The notes beneath the pieces were generated by a model that saw only the letters and a list, made by a program, of their open reading frames with translations, was not told the DNA's origin and made no database searches. The position numbers and the translations under genes are program-made. Positions 8,350 through 15,119 of a stretch of DNA of 39,841 nucleotides are shown here, one piece after another. Source of the stretch: Bacteroidales bacterium (lineage in GTDB: Bacteria; Bacteroidota; Bacteroidia; Bacteroidales; UBA3663). The DNA lies in the NCBI GenBank assembly GCA_030526445.1, contig JAUNCV010000001.1, forward strand, positions 1-39,841, given 5' to 3'. The number at the start of each line of letters is the position of its first letter. Positions within the stretch are counted from its first letter, which is position 1.

Positions 8350-10086
8350 TTACCAGCCAACATTCTGCTTATATTTTTCTCCGCTATAGTTCATCTGGTT
8401 GAGAGGAATGGGGAGATACTCGTCGCGATTGGCAGTGAACTTAGCCTGACGGAGATAATCGACAACCTCTTTCTCCTTGGCAATATAATCGTTCAGATAG
8501 TTGGCAGCAATGCCCCAGCGAACGAGGTCGAAGAAGCGGTTGCCCTCGGTGGCAAATTCGAGGCGACGCTCCCAGCGAAGAGCCTGACGGGCACTTTCCT
8601 GATTCCAGGTGTAGTTGGCATCAGTGTAGAGGGCAATGTTGTAGTTGCCAAACTGCATGCCTGCTGCATTGACCAGCTTAGAGGTGCTGTTGGCAGCACG
8701 CTGGCGAATCTGGTTGATCAGGTCGCGGGCTTCGTCGAGGTTCTCATTGAGCTCAATGTCGATCTCTGCCTTCCAGAGAAGCACATCATCGTAACGAAGG
8801 AGGTCGATGTTCTTGGCCGAGCCTGCAAAATAGGTGGTGGCAGTGAGGGTCGGGTCGTTAGGACTCACCAACTCCTTCATGCAAGAGTAGTAGCTATATA
8901 CACCCGGAACACGCGACCAAGACTTCTGATACACAAAGTTGGGCTCATACTTGAATGGACGGCCAGGGATGCCCACTGTGTGGTCGAGACGAGGATCGAC
9001 CTCAGGGTTGATGTCGTTGAAGTTGCCATCCTTGGCAGCATCGACCTCATAGAAGGTCTCGAACATAGGCAGGCCATTCTCGGTCTTGAAAGCATTGATG
9101 AGGTTGTGGCTTGGCTGGTGGAAGCCGCAAGTGGCAGGATACTCTGAAGCCATTGGGTAGTTGAGGGCATGGTCTTCATCGATTCGGCCATAAATGGTGC
9201 CATCGTTCGAACTATACTGTACGGCAAAGATCGACTCAATGCCGTTTTCGGTAGCGGTGAGGAAGTTGTTGGCAAAGTCGGCAGCCAGAGCATATTTGCC
9301 AGAGCCAATTACCTCATCGCAAAGCGAACCTGCCTTGGCAAGCATCTGCTTGTCTATGCTGGTGACCTGGTTGTTGTCATCGCCCTGCACATAGGCTGCA
9401 TAGAGCAAGGTCTTGGCCTGATATGCCTTGGCAGCCCACTTGGTGGGACGGCCAACCTCGGTCTGTGAGGCAGGGAGAATGGCTGCAGCCTCCTCGAAAT
9501 CCTGTGCAATGCGAGCCCAGAGCTGAGCATTGTTGAGGTCGTGGTTGGTAGCGGCATTTTTTTCGGTGGTGCCCATGGTCTCGTCAATGAAAGGAACATG
9601 CTTGAAGAGAATCTTGAGCACGAAATAGTAGTGGCCACGAAGGAACTTCATCTCAGCAATGCGCTGCTGGCGGGCAGGCATCTCGGCATCGGTCAGCTTG
9701 TTGAGATACTCGAGAGCGGTATTGACACGCGAGAGGTCGAGATAGAGCTGCACCCAGAGGTTGTCGGTCCACTCATTATCGACCGTATTGCTGTAGTAAA
9801 CCTCCCACTGGTGTGCCAGACCGCAGTCGCCTGTTCCGCCACCACCTTTGTAGGTGTCGCCACTACGCACACAACCCAATGACCAGAGGCTGACCAAAGG
9901 ACGATGCCAGGTGGTGTTGCCTAAAGTAGAGTAGGCTGCATTGCAAAGCTGATCAACATTGGCAGCCGTGTTGAAGTCTTCTTCGGTTACGATGCCTTGT
10001 GCCTCTTCGTCGAGGAAGTCAGAGCATGAAGACAAACTGAGGATACCAGCCAAACCGAGAGCTAAATATTTCATAGATGTTTTCAT
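8350..10086 (-). CDS. SusD-like outer-membrane lipoprotein (susD2)
   Basis: Complete 578-residue SusD/RagB lipoprotein that binds oligosaccharide at the cell surface and closes over the partner SusC. It has a signal peptide with lipobox SLSSC (Cys21) followed by SDFLDEE. N-terminal TPR-like helices include AEMKFLRGHYYFVLKI (about 147-162), and the conserved C-terminal segment has QALRWERRLEFATEGNRFFDLVRWG followed by YLPIP, typical of SusD. An internal ATG four codons in (10074) is also possible; the first ATG at 10086 is kept because it lengthens a normal n-region. It follows susC2 by 27 bp. The glycan is unknown; the next gene is an alpha-galactosidase. Confidence 0.95.
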   Translation of the reverse strand: MKTSMKYLALGLAGILSLSSCSDFLDEEAQGIVTEEDFNTAANVDQLCNAAYSTLGNTTWHRPLVSLWSLGCVRSGDTYKGGGGTGDCGLAHQWEVYYSNTVDNEWTDNLWVQLYLDLSRVNTALEYLNKLTDAEMPARQQRIAEMKFLRGHYYFVLKILFKHVPFIDETMGTTEKNAATNHDLNNAQLWARIAQDFEEAAAILPASQTEVGRPTKWAAKAYQAKTLLYAAYVQGDDNNQVTSIDKQMLAKAGSLCDEVIGSGKYALAADFANNFLTATENGIESIFAVQYSSNDGTIYGRIDEDHALNYPMASEYPATCGFHQPSHNLINAFKTENGLPMFETFYEVDAAKDGNFNDINPEVDPRLDHTVGIPGRPFKYEPNFVYQKSWSRVPGVYSYYSCMKELVSPNDPTLTATTYFAGSAKNIDLLRYDDVLLWKAEIDIELNENLDEARDLINQIRQRAANSTSKLVNAAGMQFGNYNIALYTDANYTWNQESARQALRWERRLEFATEGNRFFDLVRWGIAANYLNDYIAKEKEVVDYLRQAKFTANRDEYLPIPLNQMNYSGEKYKQNVGW

Positions 10087-10113
10087 CTGTATATGCTATT
10101 TGAAAGTTAGTAC

Positions 10114-13100
10114 TTAGAAGGTTACATTCAGACCTACAGTGGTAACCAGTGGTCGAGGATAAGCATTGCTTGAGTTCTCAGGATCGACACCCGAGAAGTC
10201 TTTAGACTTGATGGTGAGCAAGTTGTTAGCCTGCACATAGATGTCTGCATTCGAGATCCAACTGAACTTGTCGCAGATTTTCTTCAAAGAGTAACCTACC
10301 TGGATGTTTCGAAGCTTCAGGTAAGAACCATTCTCAACAAAGTAGCTTGAGCGACGGCCCTCGTTGTTGGCATCGTTGAAGGTGAGCATCGGGATGTCAG
10401 AACCGGTGTTCTGTGGGGTCCATGCATCGAGCACTCGCTTGCCATAGTTGGTGCCGGTGTAGAGCGAAGTGAAGTCGGTGAGAGTCTTGAGGTTGTTGTA
10501 AACATCGATGCCAGCCAGACCCTGCCAGAACATAGATACTGAGAGGTCTTTCCACTTCATGCCAAGGTTGAGACCATACTCAAACTTAGGCAGACCGTCG
10601 GTGAGATAGGTGCGGTCTTTGTCGTCGATGACATGGTCGCCATTGAGATCCTTGTAACGGATACGGCCAGGGCCTGCACCGGTCTGGGTGGCATGAGCAT
10701 CGACTTCGGCCTGATTCTGGAACAGACCATCGGCTACATAGCCATAGACAGAGTTGATAGAGCGGCCCAGGATGACATCGGTGGTGCCGTTGCCAGGATA
10801 AGAGGTGAGCACACTCTTAGGAAGCTTGGTGACTTCGTTCTGGTAACGCGAGATGTTGAGGCCCGCATTCCAGCTCCAGTCTTTATTGATGTTGTGGCTG
10901 TAGTTGAGCTGCAACTCCCAGCCCCAGTTCTTCATAGAGGCACCATTGACCCACTGATTGCCACCTTCGCCAATAACAGCCAGGTAGTTAGGGCTGATGA
11001 GAATGTCTTTGGTCTCTTTGATGAAGTAGTCGAACGAACCGGTGAGATCATTATTCAGGAAGCCGAAGTCAACACCCATATTGTGCTGGGTTGAGGTCTC
11101 CCACTTGAGATCTTTGTTGCTCAACTGCTGGCGAGCAAAACCAGAAACCATAGAGCCATTGCCGGCAATATCGTAGGCAGTACCCTTGTCTGGATTTGAA
11201 GCTACCGATGAGTCGGGAGTGCCATAGATGGCCTTATAGATTGACATATATGCATAGTTGTCGATCTCTTGGTTACCATTCTGGCCCCAGCCATAACGAA
11301 GCTTCAGGTCGCTGAACAGGTTGAGGTTGCGGATGAAATCCTCTTCCGACATGCGCCAGCCGAGAGAGTAGGCAGCGAAGGTGCCCCAGCGATTATCCTT
11401 GGCAAAACGGCTTGAACCATCGCGACGAAGGGTGAACGAAACCAGATATTTGTTCATGAGCTGGTAGTCGGCCTTGCCAAAGAACGAGAGCAAGGTGTAG
11501 CTTGAGCCTTCACCCGCATTGTTAATGCTCGATGAACCGGTGCTCAGATACATATAATTGAGATTCTCGAGAGAATAGCCCTTGCGGCTTGCCGAGAACA
11601 TCTGGTTGTTGTATTTGGCCATCTCGTGACCGAGCAGCACGGTGAGGCGGTGGTTGCGACCATATTCGGCCGAGTAGTTGAGGGTGTTCTGCCACTGCCA
11701 GTTGCCCATAAACTTGAACTGCTGGTCGAGCTTGTTGGTGGCATCACCCAGGAAGCCGCTGGTAAATGACTTGGTCATGTTGCGGAAGTAGGTTCCAAAG
11801 TAATCGACACCACCAGAGGTGCGGAAGGTGAAGTCTTTCAGGAACTTAACCTCGGCAAAGGCATTGCCGAAGAGGCGAACATTGTTGGCTGCATTCTCGG
11901 CATTGTCGACCAGCTGACGAAGAGGGTTGTGCACATCGCTCATGCCATTGACTGGGCCGCCCCAGCCGCCCTTGTTGTCGTGAACGGGTGTGAGAGGGTG
12001 CGAACGAAGCACATTCCACATCACTGCCGATGCATTGCCCTCGCCACCCACGGTCTGCTGATCCTTGTGGGTGTAGCTGACAGAGAGGTTTTCGCCTACA
12101 CGCAAGTGATTGTCGAAGAAGTTGTACTCAGAGTTGGCACGAAGAGAGGCACGCTTCATAAAGGTCTCTTTCATGATGCCCTCGTTGTCATAGTAGCCCA
12201 TTGAGAACATCGAGCGACCATGCTCATTGCCATTGGAGAAGGTGAGGTTGTAGCTCTGAATGAGTGGTACGCGTGAAACCTCATCATACCAGTCGGTATC
12301 GCCAGCTGTTTCGTTGTAAGGCGAGAAAGCGCTCTGGTTGACACCTACCGAAGAAAGGGTGGGGTTGTTATAGTCGTTGTTCCAGTTGAAGGTATAGAGG
12401 CTCTGGGCTGAGTTGGGGTCACTGCCATCGTTGACCCAGGCACGCCATACGGCTCGGCCCAGACCATTGGCATCGAGCACCTCCATGCGATTGTTGTAAA
12501 ACTGGGTAGAGAGCGAAGCATTGAAGGCAATCTCTTTGTAGCCCTCTTTGGCTCGTTTGGTGGTGATGATGACAACACCGTTGGCTGCACGGCTACCATA
12601 GATAGAGGCCGAAGAGGCATCCTTGAGCACCTGGATAGACTCGATATCGCGCGAGTTGAGCTCGTTGAGACCACGCTTGGTGGGCATGCCATCGATCACA
12701 TAAAGAGGATCGTTGTTACCCAGGGTGCCAATGCCTCGGATGCGTACGGTGGCTGCACCCTCGGGCGAACCATCGGTGGTGATGTTAACACCTGGCACAC
12801 GGCCCTGAAGGGCCTCCATGGGGTTGCTGGTTGGAATATCGCTGGTCTCTTTGAGCTTGATGACACTCACGGCACCGGTCAAATCGGCCTTGCGTGCCAC
12901 TTGATAACCTACTACTACTGCCTCTTCGAGCTGTTTGCTATCTTCGAGCAGTGTAACATTGAAAACATTTTTGCCATCGGTCAGCATCTCCTGCTGAACA
13001 TATCCTATATAAGAGAAAATGAGTGAGCTGCCGTCGGCAACAGTAAGAGTGAAGTTGCCATCCATATCGGTGACAGTACCATTGCTTGTACCCTTTTCGA

Positions 13101-13263
13101 TGACATTGACGCCAATGAGGCCATCGCCAAATTCGTCAATTACTTTGCCGGTCAGCTGCTTCTGAGCCCAAGTGGCTCCTACGAAACATGATGAGACGAG
13201 GAGGGTGGCTGCGAGTCGCTTGGCTCCCGTCTGTCTTTTCGGGTTAGTCTGGTTTCTTTTCAT
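10114..13263 (-). CDS. SusC-like TonB-dependent transporter (susC2)
   Basis: Outer-membrane TonB-dependent importer of 1049 residues, first gene of the unit with susD2, GH36 and the membrane regulator. The start MKRNQTNPKRQTGAKRLAAT is unusually long and basic before the hydrophobic core, with cleavage probably after WAQ near residue 35. Then come a carboxypeptidase-like domain (GKVIDEFGDGLIGVNVIEKG), the plug with YVIDGMPT and SIYGSRAANGVVIITTK, and the barrel ending TVGLNVTF. It resembles susC1 in the same regions but differs across much of the barrel, so the two pairs probably take different or differently sized glycans. It has its own -7 box (13323-13330) and a 37 bp inverted repeat upstream. 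Confidence 0.96.
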   Translation of the reverse strand: MKRNQTNPKRQTGAKRLAATLLVSSCFVGATWAQKQLTGKVIDEFGDGLIGVNVIEKGTSNGTVTDMDGNFTLTVADGSSLIFSYIGYVQQEMLTDGKNVFNVTLLEDSKQLEEAVVVGYQVARKADLTGAVSVIKLKETSDIPTSNPMEALQGRVPGVNITTDGSPEGAATVRIRGIGTLGNNDPLYVIDGMPTKRGLNELNSRDIESIQVLKDASSASIYGSRAANGVVIITTKRAKEGYKEIAFNASLSTQFYNNRMEVLDANGLGRAVWRAWVNDGSDPNSAQSLYTFNWNNDYNNPTLSSVGVNQSAFSPYNETAGDTDWYDEVSRVPLIQSYNLTFSNGNEHGRSMFSMGYYDNEGIMKETFMKRASLRANSEYNFFDNHLRVGENLSVSYTHKDQQTVGGEGNASAVMWNVLRSHPLTPVHDNKGGWGGPVNGMSDVHNPLRQLVDNAENAANNVRLFGNAFAEVKFLKDFTFRTSGGVDYFGTYFRNMTKSFTSGFLGDATNKLDQQFKFMGNWQWQNTLNYSAEYGRNHRLTVLLGHEMAKYNNQMFSASRKGYSLENLNYMYLSTGSSSINNAGEGSSYTLLSFFGKADYQLMNKYLVSFTLRRDGSSRFAKDNRWGTFAAYSLGWRMSEEDFIRNLNLFSDLKLRYGWGQNGNQEIDNYAYMSIYKAIYGTPDSSVASNPDKGTAYDIAGNGSMVSGFARQQLSNKDLKWETSTQHNMGVDFGFLNNDLTGSFDYFIKETKDILISPNYLAVIGEGGNQWVNGASMKNWGWELQLNYSHNINKDWSWNAGLNISRYQNEVTKLPKSVLTSYPGNGTTDVILGRSINSVYGYVADGLFQNQAEVDAHATQTGAGPGRIRYKDLNGDHVIDDKDRTYLTDGLPKFEYGLNLGMKWKDLSVSMFWQGLAGIDVYNNLKTLTDFTSLYTGTNYGKRVLDAWTPQNTGSDIPMLTFNDANNEGRRSSYFVENGSYLKLRNIQVGYSLKKICDKFSWISNADIYVQANNLLTIKSKDFSGVDPENSSNAYPRPLVTTVGLNVTF

Positions 13264-13322
13264 AAAAATAATAAAGTTAGAAGGATAAAATAGAATGCGT
13301 CATTTTTTTTGTTTTTAAGCTG

Positions 13323-13330
13323 CAAAGATA
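13323..13330 (-). promoter_or_regulatory. -7 promoter box of susC2 (TATCTTTG)
   Basis: Minus-strand TATCTTTG matches TAnnTTTG and lies 59 bp upstream of the susC2 start. As at susC1, no TTG/TTTG -33 element is found 19-21 bp upstream, consistent with activator dependence. Confidence 0.7.
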
Positions 13331-13376
13331 GGGTATCCTTGGTGGTCGGTAGATAAAAAAATGTTTCAGAAACAAA

Positions 13377-13413
13377 AAGATTTGTTGCATTCCGGAAAAT
13401 TGCAACAAATCTT
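13377..13413. promoter_or_regulatory. 37 bp inverted repeat upstream of susC2: candidate operator
   Basis: Arms AAGATTTGTTGCA (13377-13389) and TGCAACAAATCTT (13401-13413) are perfectly complementary around 11 bases that include CCGG. GTTGC and GCAAC are 13 bases apart, as in the susC1 repeat. The near edge is 46 bp from the -7 box. Relative to susC1, GTTGC sits 11 bp further from the -7 box, close to one helical turn. It is 91 bp beyond the end of the ATPase gene and is followed by T5 on the minus strand, so a terminator role cannot be excluded. Confidence 0.6.
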
Positions 13414-13437
13414 CTATGTAGTGAACGAAAAGTATAA

Positions 13438-13458
13438 ATGTTACATGCAATGTTACAT
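13438..13458. repeat. Direct repeat of ATGTTACAT, 12 bp period
   Basis: ATGTTACAT occurs at 13438-13446 and 13450-13458. The overlapping TGTTACATAT at 13451-13460 also occurs at 34426-34435, just upstream of the -33 box of the GH10 gene. This could be a binding site for a further regulator or chance in AT-rich DNA. Confidence 0.35.
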
Positions 13459-13504
13459 ATGTATCGGGGCTAAAAACTGCTGAAACTAAAAGAAATAGAG
13501 GTTC

Positions 13505-14923
13505 CTAAGAGAGTAAATCCTGCATAGTTATAACATTTTGCACCACAGAGCTATGGATATTTTTCTGCAATCCCTGGTTGGTGATCAATGTAACTCGTAT
13601 CGAACTTTTCGTGCCTGTATATTGAATAAAACTCTCTACACGATGCTCCAGTTTCTCTCGTTCCGTCTTGGTCAAAGCATACTCTCCTGCACAAAACTTC
13701 ATTTCGCAAAGATTGATGCAATGGTCGGCACGATCGATGATTAAGTCAATCTGTGCTCCCTTGTCGGCGGTTGCTGGTGTGCGCCATCCATACACAGCCG
13801 TCTGCACTCCTCCTATGCGAAGAGCCTCCTTGATTTTGCCGATATGATTCAGACAAAGAATTTCAAATGCGAAACCGCTCCAGGCGTGATAGAGTGGCGT
13901 GTTGATACTATGCGACCAAAACTGCTCATCTTGATATTGGCATTTGTCCTGAATATGATAACAAAAGTGCAGGAACGGATCGATAAGCTGATAGCTTAGC
14001 ATACGTTTCTTTCCATCGAATGGCTGATATGGACGAATGAAACGACAGTTCTCCAGCTCTTTGAGCATGCTGGAAAAACGTACATTGTTGTGCAGTTTTG
14101 TATGTTCAAGCAATTCGCTACGGGTAAGTCCCTTACTCTTCGACGAAAGTGCTTCGACAATGCGGACATAGTCTTCGCTATGCTTGAAGAGCGAACGGAA
14201 AAGGTTGTCTTTTTCAGCCCTCAATTCTCCAGTAGCTGAGAAAATGAGGCGGTCGATGTTCTGCGCAACACTCTCCTCCTTATTTAATAAAGAAAGATAA
14301 TAGGGCACACCTCCGAAGACCATATAGTAATCGGTCACTTCACGGTCGGTATAGCCAAAAGCATATTTATCAAAATACTCTCGGCACTCGGAGAGTGAAA
14401 ATGGCTCGATGAGCATCTGGTGGGTTACTCGATTGTGCAAACCTCCATGATTGTTGATGAGATTGTCGAGCATCCACGAGGCAGCACTACCGCACACGAT
14501 CAACTTAATGTCACGGCGAGCCGAAGCCCAGCTGTTCCAGAAATGCTCAAGGGCACTTACAAAATCTGATTTGGCAGTGGCAAGCCATGGCATCTCATCG
14601 AAGAACAGTATCTTCGTCTCTTCGTTCAAGCCCTCGAGATAGCGTTCCAACTGGTCGAATGCCTCCAGCCAGCTCCTGCTGCGCTCCGCTCCTGCAAACC
14701 TTTTTCTTAGGCTAAGAAAGAAGTTGGTGAGCTGCTCTTCCTGTCCCACATTCTCCATGCCCGTTATCTGAAAACAACAGCGGTCGGCAAGGCTCTTCCG
14801 CACAAGAAAAGTCTTTCCGACACGACGACGTCCATAGACAACAACAAACTCCGAGCGATTGGATGCGATATATTCCTTGAGAGCTCTCTGCTCTTTCTGT
14901 CGGCCAATGAGATATTCTTCCAT
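13505..14923 (-). CDS. AAA ATPase with DUF234-like C-terminal domain
   Basis: A 472-residue protein of the ATPase_2 (archaeal-type AAA ATPase) plus DUF234 family, which occurs in Bacteroidales and archaea with no settled function. The ATG at 14923 (MEEYLIGRQKEQ) is preferred over an in-frame start at 14992, which lies upstream of the -7 box at 14948-14955. Walker A is GRRRVGKT (31-38) and Walker B is ILFFDE (Asp109, Glu110). A helical winged-helix-like region follows. The C-terminal part has D-LII ... CEMKF, resembling a PD-(D/E)XK nuclease core, but the full set of catalytic residues was not confirmed. It stands alone between sugar-use genes and is bordered by repeated TGCTGAAA elements, suggesting an independently acquired unit. 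Confidence 0.85.
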   Translation of the reverse strand: MEEYLIGRQKEQRALKEYIASNRSEFVVVYGRRRVGKTFLVRKSLADRCCFQITGMENVGQEEQLTNFFLSLRKRFAGAERSRSWLEAFDQLERYLEGLNEETKILFFDEMPWLATAKSDFVSALEHFWNSWASARRDIKLIVCGSAASWMLDNLINNHGGLHNRVTHQMLIEPFSLSECREYFDKYAFGYTDREVTDYYMVFGGVPYYLSLLNKEESVAQNIDRLIFSATGELRAEKDNLFRSLFKHSEDYVRIVEALSSKSKGLTRSELLEHTKLHNNVRFSSMLKELENCRFIRPYQPFDGKKRMLSYQLIDPFLHFCYHIQDKCQYQDEQFWSHSINTPLYHAWSGFAFEILCLNHIGKIKEALRIGGVQTAVYGWRTPATADKGAQIDLIIDRADHCINLCEMKFCAGEYALTKTEREKLEHRVESFIQYTGTKSSIRVTLITNQGLQKNIHSSVVQNVITMQDLLS

Positions 14924-14947
14924 AATAATCAGTATTTTATGACGATG

Positions 14948-14978
14948 CAAAGGTAATGAAAAGGTTGGCATGAACAAA
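14948..14978 (-). promoter_or_regulatory. Promoter of the AAA ATPase gene (TTTG-N19-TACCTTTG)
   Basis: On the minus strand a -33 TTTG (14975-14978) and a -7 TACCTTTG (14948-14955) are separated by 19 bp, matching the Bacteroidetes promoter consensus. It lies 25 bp upstream of the ATG at 14923 and supports that start. Confidence 0.75.
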
Positions 14979-14996
14979 ACTTTCTGGACCAAAAAG

Positions 14997-15110
14997 TGCT
15001 GAAACGCATTTAAAAAAAATGATTTCAGCAGAAAATAGACCTAAAAGTTGCTGAAACGATATAAAAAGATACCCATTTCAGCAACTTTTGAGGCTAACTA
15101 GCGGTTTCAG
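14997..15110. repeat. Phased array of alternating TGCTGAAA / TTTCAGCA half-sites
   Basis: TGCTGAAA at 14997-15004 and 15049-15056 alternates with TTTCAGCA at 15023-15030 and 15076-15083. Start-to-start spacings are 26, 26 and 27 bp, about two and a half helical turns. A partial TTTCAG is at 15105-15110. Within it, AAAAGTTGCTGAAA (15043-15056) and TTTCAGCAACTTTT (15076-15089) form a perfect 14 bp inverted repeat. A further TGCTGAAA lies past the other end of the ATPase gene (13478-13485). The array starts 19 bp upstream of the ATPase -33 box and 10 bp past the stop of the hybrid regulator, so it could be operators, a terminator for the regulator, or ends of a mobile unit. Confidence 0.65.
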
Positions 15111-15119
15111 ACAGAGTTC

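Noticed and set aside
13505..15110. Insertion-sequence interpretation of the ATPase unit
   Set aside because: No transposase, no clear target-site duplication and no full-length terminal inverted repeats at both ends; only the short TGCTGAAA elements are shared.
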